A stretch of 64,000 nucleotides of DNA from Teichococcus oryzae (GCF_008386565.1 NZ_VUKA01000003.1:124001-188000), one strand, 5' to 3'. Positions 1 through 8,982 are shown, counted from the stretch's first letter. Made by a program: numbers and translations. The notes: a model not told the origin generated them from the letters alone.

Positions 1-199
1 CAAGGCTGGTGGCGATGCGCTCCAGTTCCTGCACATGCCGGTCGTGGTCGCCCTTGAACAAGGCGATCTGCCGCTTCGCTTCCGCATTCTCCAGCCGCTC
101 GATGGTGGATTCATAGGCGGCGATGGCATCGTGTTCCAGCAGCAGCAGGTTCTGCACCAGCTTCCCGAAGGTGCTCTCGGTTCCAACCATGGTGACCAT
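1..199 (-). CDS. Ferritin-like four-helix protein, N-terminal part (runs off window)
   Basis: The first 66 codons of a minus-strand gene are present; the rest lies outside the window. The start is ATG at 199, with GGAAAG about 10 bases upstream; a second in-frame ATG at 190 is less well placed. The visible protein is one amphipathic helix pair carrying LEHDAIAAYESTIERLEN and then a GDHDRHVQELERI segment. Regularly placed Glu/His residues of this kind are typical of small ferritin-like (DUF2383/PA2169-type) bacterial proteins. The next gene upstream on the strand is also ferritin-like, so the two probably form one stress block. Metal binding is inferred from the residue pattern, and the family call rests on an N-terminal fragment. 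Confidence 0.6.
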   Translation of the reverse strand, partial: MVTMVGTESTFGKLVQNLLLLEHDAIAAYESTIERLENAEAKRQIALFKGDHDRHVQELERIATSL

Positions 200-252
200 A
201 AGATGTCTTTCCTGTTGTTGGCTTTGTTCAGATGCCCGGGCTGGCGTTCCGC

Positions 253-753
253 TCAGCCCGCCTTCGCCTCGGCCAGGGCGGCCGGGAGGATGTCGGCGCG
301 CGTCACCTCGGTGAGCAGCTCATCCTGCCGCTTCTCTTCCGCCAGCGTCTGGGCCAGCAGCGTGGCGACATCCTTTTGCCCCAGGGCCTTGCTCAGCTCG
401 ACCATGGTGCCATAGGCGGCGATCTCGTAATGCTCCATGCGCTGCTGGCTGGCGACCATCACGAGATCCAGCACCGGGCCCTTGTCGTATTCCTCCATTT
501 CATGCTGCGCTTCCTCGACCAGGCCGCGCATGGCCTCGCACACCTTGCGCCCCGGCCGGGCGCCCAGCTTCTCCAGCGCCTGCTGAACCCGCTCGCGCTG
601 TTCCTCGCTCTGCTCGATATGCGCCTCGATCCCCTGCTTGAGCTTCGGGTCGGAGGCTTTGCGCAGCATCTTGCGCATGGCCTGGATGGCCTGCTTCTCG
701 GCGCTGAAGGCGTCCTTCAGCTGGTCCACCATCATCTCTTCAAGCTGTGCCAT
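253..753 (-). CDS. YciE/YciF-like ferritin-like protein (DUF892)
   Basis: 166 residues, the usual DUF892 length. Opening residues MAQLEEMMVDQLKDAFSAE, a central RMEHYEIAAYGTM segment and a closing LAEEKRQDELL segment match the DUF892 layout: an all-helical bundle with paired Glu/His ligand positions. Members are stress-induced cytoplasmic proteins of unproven biochemical role that resemble ferritins. Start ATG 753 has AGGA about 8 bases upstream. It sits 33 bases below the DUF3618 membrane-protein gene on the same strand and 53 bases above another ferritin-like gene. This suggests a stationary-phase or osmotic/oxidative stress regulon, but I could not find a clear EcfG-type promoter upstream. 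Confidence 0.85.
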   Translation of the reverse strand: MAQLEEMMVDQLKDAFSAEKQAIQAMRKMLRKASDPKLKQGIEAHIEQSEEQRERVQQALEKLGARPGRKVCEAMRGLVEEAQHEMEEYDKGPVLDLVMVASQQRMEHYEIAAYGTMVELSKALGQKDVATLLAQTLAEEKRQDELLTEVTRADILPAALAEAKAG

Positions 754-786
754 CAGTATTTCCTGTTTCCGTTATTCTGGTCTGGC

Positions 787-1899
787 TCAGGGCTTCAGCG
801 GCGCGCCGCCCGGGGAGCCCGGCGCGGTGCTGCCCAGGCCGGCGTGCTGCACGGGCTTCCGGTCTGCATCCGAATCCTTCTTGTCCTCGACACCGGACTT
901 GGCGACATCGCTCAGGTCCCGGGTTGCCTTGACGGCCGCGTCGGCCACGCCGTGCAAGGTGTTCCGCGCCGCATCGGGCAGGCCGGAAGCCGCATCCTTG
1001 TTCTGCTTCAGCGCGTCCGCCGCCTCGCCCGCCCGCTCGGTGACGACCGACTTGGCTTCCTCATATTGCTGCTGCGCCACCTCGGCGACCTGCTGGCGCA
1101 CCGCATCGCTGGTTTCGCCCATCAGGCGGTCCTCGGTGCGGGTGCGCGGCAGCATCGCCGCCAGGGCGGCGCCCATCAGCAATCCGACGCCGCCGATGAT
1201 CAGCGGCTGCGCCGGCCCCGCGCGGTTCCAGCTGTCGCGCATCTGGCTGCTCAGATAGTTCGCCTGCCCATAGGCCGTGTCCAGCCCACGCGACGCGGCA
1301 TCTCGCGCATCATGGCTGCGCATCCGCATGGCGTCGCCGGCAGCCGATGTGTGGTCCGACACCTGCTGCCCCAGGCTCGAAGCCTGGGCCGAAACCGCGG
1401 AAGCGGCACCCGTGACCGCGTCCCGCACCGCATTCGCGGCCGAACGCACCGCCGACCCGGCGCTGTCCGCGGCGCCGCGCACGGTTTCCGCCGCCTGCCC
1501 GGCGGCGCCGGAAATCCGGTCGGTGGTGGAAGGACCGGAATGCAGATCGGTATAGGGGCTCCGGGGCGCATTGTCGTAGGGCAGCAAAGGCGTCCGGCCC
1601 GGATAAACCTCGCGATGCACCGTGCCGTGCGAACGGTTCTGGTTGGACAGCATCATCCAGCCGATGCCCGCACCCACAAGAAGCAGCGGCAGAGGGTTGT
1701 CGCGCACCGACGCGCCCAGGTTGCGGGTGAATTCCGCCCCGCCCGAGGAGCGCGCGTAATCCACCAGCTGATCCATGATCTGGCCGGGAGAAAGGCTTTC
1801 GCGCAGTTGCTCGATGGTCTGCGAAACATCGGCGCGGGTGCGCTCCACATCGGCCTCGATCTCGGCGGTGGAGCGGTTGTCATGCTGGCGGTCACTCAT
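787..1899 (-). CDS. DUF3618-domain membrane protein
   Basis: 370 residues. Residues about 10-55 carry the DUF3618 signature (IEADVERTRADVSQTIEQL, then a loop of the form L..GQIMDQLVDY). A hydrophobic segment at about 69-85 and a second at about 231-250 flank a long Ala-rich helical stretch (about 125-225); a charged Ala/Glu/Lys tail follows to the C terminus. This suggests an inner-membrane-anchored coiled-coil-like protein. The function of the family is unknown. The ATG at 1899 overlaps the stop of the holin-like gene (ATGA, 1896-1899), so translation is probably coupled. DUF3618 proteins commonly follow a holin-family protein in alphaproteobacterial stress operons (family knowledge). Confidence 0.8.
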   Translation of the reverse strand: MSDRQHDNRSTAEIEADVERTRADVSQTIEQLRESLSPGQIMDQLVDYARSSGGAEFTRNLGASVRDNPLPLLLVGAGIGWMMLSNQNRSHGTVHREVYPGRTPLLPYDNAPRSPYTDLHSGPSTTDRISGAAGQAAETVRGAADSAGSAVRSAANAVRDAVTGAASAVSAQASSLGQQVSDHTSAAGDAMRMRSHDARDAASRGLDTAYGQANYLSSQMRDSWNRAGPAQPLIIGGVGLLMGAALAAMLPRTRTEDRLMGETSDAVRQQVAEVAQQQYEEAKSVVTERAGEAADALKQNKDAASGLPDAARNTLHGVADAAVKATRDLSDVAKSGVEDKKDSDADRKPVQHAGLGSTAPGSPGGAPLKP

Positions 1900-2288
1900 C
1901 GCACGGCCTCCTTCGCCATCGTTGCATCGCGGGAAATCTGCTCCGCGGCGCGCGTCGGCATCAGGCTGTCCGCCTTGATGCGGTTGATCCCGCTCCGCAG
2001 CAGGATGTAGGCCACGATGGCGACGACGCCGCCGACGATCAGCCCGGCCAGCGGTGTGGACAGGCCGAAGCTGACCAGCAGCGCGACCGCCGCCTGCAAC
2101 AGGATCACCACGCCCGCCATCAGCAGCGCCGCGGCGACGCCGATCGAGGCCGCGCCGGCACCGACGCGGGACACCTTCTCACCCACCTCGGTGCGCGCCA
2201 GCTCCACTTCCTTGCGCACAAGGCTGGAGGATTGCTGCACCAGGTCGGCCAGCAGGTCCGGAACGGATTTCTGGGTGTCGAGCGACAT
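1896..2288 (-). CDS. Holin-family (DUF1469-like) small membrane protein
   Basis: 130 residues starting with MSLDTQKSVPDLLADL. A longer upstream reading frame exists, but the start at 2288 shares one base with the stop of the preceding gene (TGATG) and gives the normal family length. An N-terminal amphipathic segment with KEVELARTEVGEKV precedes two transmembrane helices at about 45-72 and 78-98, the arrangement of the phage holin family/Holin-X superfamily. These chromosomal members are not part of lysis cassettes and are thought to act at the inner membrane under stress. No endolysin or phage gene is nearby, so a lytic role is unlikely. Confidence 0.8.
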   Translation of the reverse strand: MSLDTQKSVPDLLADLVQQSSSLVRKEVELARTEVGEKVSRVGAGAASIGVAAALLMAGVVILLQAAVALLVSFGLSTPLAGLIVGGVVAIVAYILLRSGINRIKADSLMPTRAAEQISRDATMAKEAVR

Positions 2289-3022
2289 CAAACCCTCCCT
2301 GTGTCGGGACCAGGCATGCTGCCTGGCATCGCGGTGCCCGGCCGGTGCGCCGCGGCGCCGCCCAGCGTGGCGGCCGGCAATGTCGCCGGCTTGAACTCGC
2401 CCTGCGTCGGCTGGCCTGTCCATCCCGGCGCCCGTTCCGGCGCGGTGCGGGCCGTGGCGCCGTGCGACATGCCGGAATAACCCGACATGCTGGAGGAGCT
2501 TTTGGCGAAGCGCACAGCGGCGAAGCCAGCCAGCATGGCGACGCCGAAGAACGCCGCCGGCTGCCGTTGCGCGAAGCCGTTCATTTCCTGGATCAGATCG
2601 CCAACGCTGCGTTGCCGCAGGGATTGCGCCATGCTTTCGATGCTGTCCGCCGCGCTGCGCACATGCTGCGCGATCTCTGGCGAGCGTTCCTGCAGGTCAT
2701 CGGCAATGCGCCGCGCGGCCTGGGCCAGCCCCTCGCCCTGCTGCGCTCCCGCTTCCTTGCCCTGCTCCGCCATGGATTCGGCTTTGCTGCGCGCGGCATC
2801 CGCAACGTCGCGGCCCGCGGTCTTGACCTCCTCCGCCACATCTTGCGCGACGCGGCTGCCTTCCGCCTGAAGGTCCCGCGCCGCTTGCTTCACATCGGTC
2901 GCAGTGGTGGAGCCTTCATTCATGCTGCGCGTGCCACCCAGGGGAGGGGTCTGGGCGGATGTTCCAGGCGTGGTCGAAGACGGGCCCGGCGGTCGGTTCG
3001 TTTCCGGATTGGAAGGTTCCAT
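2288..3022 (-). CDS. Nutrient-deprivation-type helical protein with C-terminal membrane anchor
   Basis: 244 residues from ATG 3022, chosen because AGGAG lies 6 bases upstream of it, whereas the ATG at 3028 touches the AGGAG directly. A Pro/Thr-rich disordered N-terminus (to about 38) leads into a long Ala/Glu/Lys helical region with LEA/apolipoprotein-like heptads (about 40-145), then one transmembrane helix (about 155-172) and a Gly/Pro-rich tail. This layout resembles rhizobial nutrient-deprivation-induced proteins and the ElaB/YqjD ribosome-associated anchors. The function is not established. It is the first gene of the coupled trio with the holin-like and DUF3618 genes. The 146 bases upstream hold the promoter region. 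Confidence 0.65.
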   Translation of the reverse strand: MEPSNPETNRPPGPSSTTPGTSAQTPPLGGTRSMNEGSTTATDVKQAARDLQAEGSRVAQDVAEEVKTAGRDVADAARSKAESMAEQGKEAGAQQGEGLAQAARRIADDLQERSPEIAQHVRSAADSIESMAQSLRQRSVGDLIQEMNGFAQRQPAAFFGVAMLAGFAAVRFAKSSSSMSGYSGMSHGATARTAPERAPGWTGQPTQGEFKPATLPAATLGGAAAHRPGTAMPGSMPGPDTGRV

Positions 3023-3174
3023 GTCCATCTCCTGATGGTCGTCGGGCGGCGGTCAGTGCCGCGGGATGACGGATATCGTGCGCACCCAGGCGAGGCGCGC
3101 ATCCGTCGTGCCTGTCCGGAATGATTGAGGGATAGGCCTAGTTGCGCAGTTGACGGCGCGAGACTCGATTCTGT

Positions 3175-4248
3175 TCACTTCGGGCCATCCGCGACGGTGT
3201 CGGCCATGGTAGCGCCGCGCTGGCCGATCGGACGTTCCGGCCCCGTGGTGGTGTCGGCGGCGGTTTGCCGCTCCAGCTCCGCATCCAGCTCGGCGCCCAC
3301 CAGCACAACGGTGGCGGAAAGCCAGAGCCAGGTCATGAAGCCGATCGCCGCGCCGAGCGAGCCATAGGTTTCGTCGTAGCTGCCGAAATTCGCCGCGTAC
3401 CAGGAAAAGGCGATCGAGAAGATCACCCAGGAAACCGCGGCAAATGCCCCGCCCCAGCTCACCCAGCGCCATTTCGCGCGCTCCCGGCTCGGGCCGTAGC
3501 GATAGATGCAGGACAGCGCCAGCGTGACGATCACCAGAAGCAGCGGCCAGCGCCCGAGGCGCAGCGCCCATTCCAGCACGCCGCCGCCGCCGATGAAGTT
3601 CAGCACCACCGGAAGCACGACAACCGAAGCGAGCGCCAGCATCAGGAACAGGATGCCCGCCAGGGTGAAGCTCATGGTGACGACCGTGCGCCACAGGAAG
3701 CTGCGCTTTTCCTTTTCCTCGTAGACGATGTTCAAGGCATCGAACAAAGCCTTGGTGCCGGCATTGGCGCTCCACAACGCCGCCAGGATGCCCGCCACCG
3801 CGCCGAAGCCGAGCGCGCCGGTTTGTTGCGAGGCCAGGTTGCGCGTGCGCTCCTCGATGATCTGCATGCCGCCCGCCGGCAGGATGCCGGATGCCTGCTG
3901 CAATTCCTGCGTAATGGTGTTGGGATCGGCCACCAGGCCGTAAAGCGACACCAGGGCCGTCAGCGCCGGAAACAAGGCCAGCAGGCCATAGAAGGTGATG
4001 CCCGCGGCTTCGGTGAGAACACGATCCTCGGACACCTGGAGGGCGGTGCGCTTCGCCACCTCCCACCAGCCGCGGGCCGGCAGTTCCTGCGGTGCCTGGG
4101 CGTGGTTGCCATGGGGATCAGCGGCCTGGCCGCCCGCGCCGGAGCCTGCGGCGCCTGCATCGGTGCCGCGCCGGCGCGGCTTCACGCCGGCCGCGGCCAG
4201 CCCGACGCTGGCGGCGAGGCCGGCCAACTTACGGTTGGATGGGTCCAT
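3175..4248 (-). CDS. YihY/BrkB-family inner-membrane protein
   Basis: 357 residues. The start at 4248 (MDPSNRKLAG) has GGGGAGAAG about 5 bases upstream and is preferred over the in-frame ATG at 4269. A cytoplasmic Gly/Ala-rich N-terminus (about 65 residues) precedes the YihY/BrkB core. That core shows the conserved EAAGITFYGLLALFPALTAL start, the LWSANAGTKALFDALNIVYEE segment, and the GSYDETYGSLGAAIGFMTWLW motif near the end, with about six membrane helices. Family members were once called ribonuclease BN but are membrane proteins of unknown transport or envelope function. It faces away from the downstream stress operon but is on the same strand, 146 bases away. Confidence 0.88.
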   Translation of the reverse strand: MDPSNRKLAGLAASVGLAAAGVKPRRRGTDAGAAGSGAGGQAADPHGNHAQAPQELPARGWWEVAKRTALQVSEDRVLTEAAGITFYGLLALFPALTALVSLYGLVADPNTITQELQQASGILPAGGMQIIEERTRNLASQQTGALGFGAVAGILAALWSANAGTKALFDALNIVYEEKEKRSFLWRTVVTMSFTLAGILFLMLALASVVVLPVVLNFIGGGGVLEWALRLGRWPLLLVIVTLALSCIYRYGPSRERAKWRWVSWGGAFAAVSWVIFSIAFSWYAANFGSYDETYGSLGAAIGFMTWLWLSATVVLVGAELDAELERQTAADTTTGPERPIGQRGATMADTVADGPK

Positions 4249-4522
4249 GCTGCTTCTCCCCGGCCGCAATCGAGGCGGCGCTGATTCTGTGGGCGGCGGA
4301 TTCCTGGAACCCGCCGGACGGTCACGACGCGACGGGCCGGCGCGGTGTCGGCGTTCCTCGGCAGCAACTCATGCCCGCAACGAGCGGTTTCCCGCGATGT
4401 CGCGCCGGCCCCGGCACTGGCCGGCCCGGCCGCCCTGGCCGGCTTGCCCTTGCCATCGCTCCGGCCTCATCCTCGCCGGGGTGGGCCGCCGGCCCGCCGG
4501 CCCTTCAGCCGGAGACCTCGCC

Positions 4523-6058
4523 TTGCCGGACACCGAACCGCAGCATGCCGTGATCGACTTCCTGCGCCGGCCGGGCATCCTCGGCCCCGGAACGCCGGAA
4601 CTGGTGGAAACCCATGCTTCCATCGTGTTCCTGTCGGGCGATCGCGCCTTCAAGCTGAAGCGGGCGGTCCGCTACAGCTATCTCGACTACGGCACGCCGG
4701 ATAAGCGCCGCGCCGCCTGCGAGGCGGAACTGTTCATCAATCGCCGTTTTGCGCCGGATCTTTACCGGGAGGTACTGGCCATCCACCGCGCCCCCGATGG
4801 AACGCTGCGGCTGGATGGCGAGGGCGAGGCGGTGGACTGGCTTCTGGTGATGCGGCGCTTCGCGGCCGATGCGCAGCTCGACCACCTGGCGGCACGGCAG
4901 GGCCTGTCCTCTGCCCTGCTGGACATGCTGGCCGACCGGATCGTCGAGGCGCATGAGCAGGCGCCCACACGGCCCGCGCAGGGCGGCCATGCCGGCATCG
5001 CCCGGGCCCGCGCCATCACCGTGGACAATCTTCGCCCCGAAGCCGGGCATGGCTTCGCGGCGGAGATGGTGGAAGCCTGGATCGCACAATCCTGCGCCGC
5101 CCTGCGCGACCACGCGGCGCTGCTGGAGCAACGGCGCCACGCCGGGAAGGTGCGGGCCTGCCATGGCGATCTGCACCTGCGCAACATCTGCGTCCTCGAC
5201 GGCGTCCCCACCCTGTTCGACGCGATCGAGTTCGATCCGGACCTCGCCAGCACCGACATCCTCTACGATCTCGCCTTTCTGCTGATGGATCTGGCGGATC
5301 GCGGCCTGCATTCGGAAGGCAACCAGATCTTCAACCGCTACCTCGACCGGACCAGGGATGATGGGGGGCTGGCCGCCCTTCCGCTTTTCCTGTCGCTGCG
5401 GGCGGCCATCCGTGCCCAGGTGACCGCCGCCACAGCGCGGCGCACCGGCCAGGATGCGTTGCTGCAGGATGCGCGCGCCTATCTTTCGCTGGCGCTCGAC
5501 CTGCTGCGGCCGCGGGAGCCGCGCCTGGTCGCGATTGGCGGCCTCAGCGGCACCGGCAAGAGCCGGCTGGCCGCCCGGCTGGCACCCCGGCTGGCGCCGC
5601 CCCCGGGCGCCCGGCTGTTGCGGAGCGACATGCTGCGCAAGCGGATGGCGCGATGCCCGCCGGAGCAGCCCCTGCCCGCCACGGCCTACACCCCGGAGGC
5701 ACGGGCCGCCATATATGCCGCGCTGGCGGACACCGCCCGCCTGTGCCTGGAAGCGGGCAGCACCGTGGTGGCGGATGCGGCGTTCCTTGGCGCGGAGGAA
5801 CGCGCCGCCATGGAGGCGACAGCGCGCCAGGCCGGCCGCCGCTTCGAGGGCCTTTGGCTGGAAGCACCCCCGGACGTGCTGGTGGAGCGTGTGGCGGCGC
5901 GGCGCGGGGATGCCTCGGATGCCACGCCGGCCGTGGTGCGGGCCCAGCTGGCCGCTGCGATCCGGCCGCCGCCCGGCTGGCGGGTTTTCGATTCCGGTGG
6001 CGATGCGGACGCGTTGGCAGAGGCGGCGCTCGCATGGCTGGCGCGGGACGCCGGATAG
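4523..6058 (+). CDS. Fused aminoglycoside-phosphotransferase-like/P-loop kinase protein
   Basis: 511 residues if started at TTG 4523 (GGAG 8 bases upstream); the open frame continues further 5', so the start is uncertain. The N-terminal half (about 1-330) is an APH/choline-kinase fold: a nucleotide-binding Lys in AFKLKRAVRYSYLDY, the Brenner-type motif CHGDLHLRNIC near residue 213, and an FDAIEFDP metal-binding motif. The C-terminal half is a zeta-toxin/gluconokinase-like P-loop NTPase with Walker A GLSGTGKSRLA near residue 340. Such fusions are common in proteobacteria as AAA-family ATPase proteins of unknown substrate; they are not proven resistance genes. A hairpin with six T residues overlaps its stop codon. 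Transcription is divergent from the BrkB-family gene. Confidence 0.82.
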   Translation: MPDTEPQHAVIDFLRRPGILGPGTPELVETHASIVFLSGDRAFKLKRAVRYSYLDYGTPDKRRAACEAELFINRRFAPDLYREVLAIHRAPDGTLRLDGEGEAVDWLLVMRRFAADAQLDHLAARQGLSSALLDMLADRIVEAHEQAPTRPAQGGHAGIARARAITVDNLRPEAGHGFAAEMVEAWIAQSCAALRDHAALLEQRRHAGKVRACHGDLHLRNICVLDGVPTLFDAIEFDPDLASTDILYDLAFLLMDLADRGLHSEGNQIFNRYLDRTRDDGGLAALPLFLSLRAAIRAQVTAATARRTGQDALLQDARAYLSLALDLLRPREPRLVAIGGLSGTGKSRLAARLAPRLAPPPGARLLRSDMLRKRMARCPPEQPLPATAYTPEARAAIYAALADTARLCLEAGSTVVADAAFLGAEERAAMEATARQAGRRFEGLWLEAPPDVLVERVAARRGDASDATPAVVRAQLAAAIRPPPGWRVFDSGGDADALAEAALAWLARDAG

Positions 6059-6074
6059 CCGCGCGGCGTTTTTT
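6049..6074 (+). terminator. Intrinsic terminator overlapping the stop of the kinase-fusion gene
   Basis: CGCCG (6049-6053) can pair with CGGCG (6064-6068), followed at once by T6 (6069-6074). The loop contains the TAG stop at 6056-6058. The stem is short but GC-only and the U tract is clear. Confidence 0.55.
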
Positions 6075-6113
6075 CATCAGGCCGAAAGGGAGGGAGTCGA
6101 AGCCAATGGAAAT

Positions 6114-6188
6114 TGGCTGGGGCGCCAGGATTCGAACCTGGGAATGGCGGTACCAAAAACCGCTGCCTTACCGCTTGGCTACGCCCCA
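6114..6188 (-). tRNA. tRNA-Gln (anticodon UUG), CCA encoded
   Basis: Read on the minus strand from 6188, the acceptor arm TGGGGCG pairs with CGCCCCA, followed by discriminator G and an encoded CCA (6116-6114). The D arm has GTAGCCAAGCGGTAAGGC. The anticodon stem GCGGT/ACCGC closes the seven-base loop TTTTGGT, giving anticodon TTG for Gln CAA codons. The T arm has the canonical GGTTCGAATCC. The total is 75 bases. The first 10 bases of the tRNA (6188-6179) are also the last codons and TAG stop of ispE on the same strand, so the tRNA must be released from, or compete with, the ispE transcript. Confidence 0.96.
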
Positions 6189-7075
6189 GCAGGCTCTGCC
6201 GCTGAATAAGGCGAGCGCACCCCTTCCGTAAAGCCCCCTCCCCACCTCCACCATGCCTCGGGCAACAGGGCGGCCGCCGCCGCGGCGGCGGCGGGGTCGG
6301 GAAACAGGCCGAAGCAGGTGGCGCCGGAGCCGCTCATCCGTGCCAGCAGGCAGCCCGGCAGGCCCCGCAGGGCGGCCAGCACCGTTTCCACCTCGGGGCA
6401 GAGAACCAGGGCGGGCGGCTCCAGGTCGTTGCGGCAGGCGGCCAGATCCCGGGCCATGGAACCGGCCCCGCTCCAGCCGGCGGGCAGCATGGCCGGCGCC
6501 GAGAAGTCGCCGGCGGTGCGGGCCCGGAACACCGCCGGGGTGGAAAGCGGCCGGCGCGGATTGGCCAGCACCATCCCGGCCATGGGCAGAGCGGGCGCTG
6601 GCCTCAGCACCTCCCCGATGCCACCCATGCGGGCCGCGTGGCAGGACAGGCAGACCGGCACATCGGCCCCCAGCCGCGCCGCCATCGGCCTCAATCGTTC
6701 TTCCGGCCAGTGAAGACCCCAGGCCCGGTTCAGCAGCCGCAGCGCCGCCGCCGCATCGGCCGACCCGCCGCCGATGCCCGAAGCCACCGGCAGGTGCTTT
6801 TCCAGCCGCAGCGCGCCATGCGGCCGCATCCCCGCCGCCTCCGCGAGCAGGCGCGCGGCCCTCAGCACGAGATTGTCCGGCTCGGCCGACAGGGCCGCGG
6901 CCTCCGGCCCTTCCACCGCCAGGGTCAGCTCCGGCGCCGCGGCGAAGCGCAGCACGTCGCCCGTCCCCGCGAACACCGCGAGGCTGTCCAGCTCGTGATA
7001 GCCATCGTCGCGCCGGCCCGTGATGTGCAGGAACAGGTTGACCTTGGCGGGGGCCGCTTCCGCCAGTTCGCTCAC
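6179..7075 (-). CDS. ispE: 4-diphosphocytidyl-2-C-methyl-D-erythritol kinase
   Basis: 298 residues, typical for IspE. It phosphorylates CDP-methylerythritol at O2 with ATP, the fourth step of the MEP isoprenoid pathway, in the cytoplasm. Visible motifs are [20 protein letters not shown] at the N-terminus (catalytic Lys11 region), the GHMP-kinase ATP loop [15 protein letters not shown] at about 96-110, the GADVP motif with the catalytic Asp (about 138), and the C-terminal [10 protein letters not shown] loop. The start is GTG 7075, overlapping the TPR-protein stop (GTGA), so translation is likely coupled. Its TAG stop falls inside the downstream tRNA-Gln gene, an unusual arrangement discussed in the findings. 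Confidence 0.96.
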   Translation of the reverse strand: MSELAEAAPAKVNLFLHITGRRDDGYHELDSLAVFAGTGDVLRFAAAPELTLAVEGPEAAALSAEPDNLVLRAARLLAEAAGMRPHGALRLEKHLPVASGIGGGSADAAAALRLLNRAWGLHWPEERLRPMAARLGADVPVCLSCHAARMGGIGEVLRPAPALPMAGMVLANPRRPLSTPAVFRARTAGDFSAPAMLPAGWSGAGSMARDLAACRNDLEPPALVLCPEVETVLAALRGLPGCLLARMSGSGATCFGLFPDPAAAAAAAALLPEAWWRWGGGFTEGVRSPYSAAEPAGA

Positions 7076-8772
7076 CGCGCGGTTCCGGCCGGCGGCGACC
7101 CGGCCTGCCGTTCCCGCAGCTTGGCGGAAATGCGCGGCGCCTCATCCGGCTCGGGGTCGAGCGCCAGGGCGCGGCGCCACTGGAACTCGGCTTCCCGGCG
7201 CCGGCCCATGGCCCAGTAGGCATCGCCCAGATGGTCGTTGATGACGCTGTTGCGCGATTCCAGCTCCACCGCCTTTTCCAGCCAGCGCACCGCGTCCGGC
7301 AGGTCGTTCAGCTTGAACAGCGCCCATCCCAGGCTGTCGGCGATGTTGCCATCCTGCGGGCGCAGCTCGGCGGCGCGCTCCAGCATGCGGCGGGCTTCCA
7401 CCAAATTGGTGCCGCGCTCCACCCAGCTATAGCCGAGATAGTTGAGCACATAAGGCTGCTCGGGCGAGAGCTGCAGGGCGCGGCGGAAATCGGCTTCCGC
7501 CGCATCCCAGCGGCCGCTGCGCTCCAGCGCGATGCCGCGGGCATAGAACAGCGGCCAGTATTGCGGCGCTGGCTCGCCCACCCGGGCCAGAGCATCCGAA
7601 TAAGCTTCGGCCGCTTCGGCGAAGCGGCCGCGCCCGCGCATCAGGTCGCCCAGCCGGGCAGCGGGCTGGATGGCATCGGGCCGCTCCCGCGCCAGGCTGC
7701 GCAGGGCGGCGATCGCTTCATCCGGGCGGTCCAGCCGATCCAGCAGCGTGGCCCGGCGCAGCGCCACGATGGGCGCCAGCGCATCGTCATCCGGCACCTG
7801 GCGCAGCAGGGCCAGGGCGCTGTCCGGGTGCTTCTCCTCCGCCATGGAATCGGCGGCGATCAGCAGGGCGGGGGTGAAGTTGGGGCGCAGGCGCAGGGAC
7901 AGGCGGGCCAGCAGCAGGGTCAGCTCCGGCGCCCCCTGGCCGCGCAGCGCCCCGGCCAGGGCCAGCTCGGCCTCGGCCATGCCTTCCACGGCGGAGGTCA
8001 CGGCGCGTTCCCGCAGCAGGCGCCGCCGCGTCGCGGGCGTGTTCAGCAGCGCCATGTCGTCACCACCCTGGGTGATGGTGTCCACCAGCTTGGCGGCCTC
8101 CTCCGGCTTGCCGGAGCGGTCCAGGATGCCGGCGATGACCTGCAACATGCGCAGATTGCCCTCGGGGCTCTCGGCCAGGGCCAGCCGCGCCAGCCGCTCG
8201 GCCTCGCGCGGGCGGCCGCCGATATCGGCGATCATGGCGGCGTGCAGGGCGGCGAGGCCGCGCAGCCGGCTGCCCTCGACCTGTGGCTTCAGCGTGGCCA
8301 GCGCCGCCTCGGTGCGGCCGGCGCCCGCCTGCGCCCAGGCCAGCAGGAGCGGCTGCAGCACCTGCGCGGCCCCGGTGCGCGGCATGTCCCGCAGCCTTGC
8401 CTCGGCCCGGTCCCAGCGTCCGGCCATCGCGTCGGAGCCCGCCAGCAGCATGTTGGCCAGTTCGCTTTGCGGCAGGCGGCGGGCCAGCCGCACGGCATCG
8501 GGCCGGCCATCCATCACCGTGGCCAGAAAGGCCCGGGTGAGGATTTCCGGCTCATCCGGCGCGAGCCTCAGGGCCTGCAGCATCTGGTCGGCGGCGGCGG
8601 CGGTGTCGGTTTCAGCGGCGGCGAGGCGGCCCGCCAGATAGGCGCCGGCCGCGGTGGGACGGGGAGCCGGGCCGCTTACGGTGCCGGCGCCGGGTGCCCC
8701 TCCCGCCGCGCAACCGGCCAGCATGGCGGCGGCCAAGAGGGCGAAACGGCGCGGTTGAACGAAGGTGACCAT
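7072..8772 (-). CDS. TPR-repeat lipoprotein
   Basis: 566 residues from ATG 8772, chosen because it starts a clean lipoprotein signal: positively charged N-terminus, hydrophobic LLAAAM stretch, then lipobox LAGC (Cys about 20). An in-frame start further upstream would bury the signal. The mature protein is almost entirely tetratricopeptide repeats; the most regular ones lie in the C-terminal third (for example [20 protein letters not shown], then [15 protein letters not shown] and [20 protein letters not shown]). It probably acts as a periplasmic protein-interaction scaffold anchored to a membrane. It overlaps the ispE start by 4 bases. Tight linkage to ispE is common in alphaproteobacteria. 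No specific partner can be named from sequence. Confidence 0.85.
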   Translation of the reverse strand: MVTFVQPRRFALLAAAMLAGCAAGGAPGAGTVSGPAPRPTAAGAYLAGRLAAAETDTAAAADQMLQALRLAPDEPEILTRAFLATVMDGRPDAVRLARRLPQSELANMLLAGSDAMAGRWDRAEARLRDMPRTGAAQVLQPLLLAWAQAGAGRTEAALATLKPQVEGSRLRGLAALHAAMIADIGGRPREAERLARLALAESPEGNLRMLQVIAGILDRSGKPEEAAKLVDTITQGGDDMALLNTPATRRRLLRERAVTSAVEGMAEAELALAGALRGQGAPELTLLLARLSLRLRPNFTPALLIAADSMAEEKHPDSALALLRQVPDDDALAPIVALRRATLLDRLDRPDEAIAALRSLARERPDAIQPAARLGDLMRGRGRFAEAAEAYSDALARVGEPAPQYWPLFYARGIALERSGRWDAAEADFRRALQLSPEQPYVLNYLGYSWVERGTNLVEARRMLERAAELRPQDGNIADSLGWALFKLNDLPDAVRWLEKAVELESRNSVINDHLGDAYWAMGRRREAEFQWRRALALDPEPDEAPRISAKLRERQAGSPPAGTAR

Positions 8773-8982
8773 GAGGGAGAGCCTAAGCCCTTTTCGCGTT
8801 TGCGGGAAACGCTTCCGCGCGCCCATGGGCGGCGGCCCGGGGATTCGCGCGGCCATTTCCAGGGCCGCGCGGCGGGGTCACGCCCTTGCCGCTCCCTCCG
8901 GCCGGCGGGCTGACACGCGCTTCACGCCGGGGCGGCAGGGCGCCGCCGCCTTTCAGGAGTTCCAGCCCCGGGGGCCCTGGCC

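Noticed and set aside
1896-2288. Prophage or lysis cassette from the holin-family protein
   Set aside because: No endolysin, spanin, integrase or structural phage genes are nearby; this family is common in chromosomal stress operons.
3029-3174. EcfG-type general-stress promoter upstream of the stress trio
   Set aside because: I looked for GGAAC with a CGTT-like -10 at 16-17 bases and found no convincing match on the coding strand.
3995-4522. Upstream extension of the APH-like/kinase fusion
   Set aside because: It overlaps the start of the BrkB-family gene on the opposite strand and is basic and Pro-rich without homology; TTG 4523 has a ribosome site. The exact start remains uncertain.
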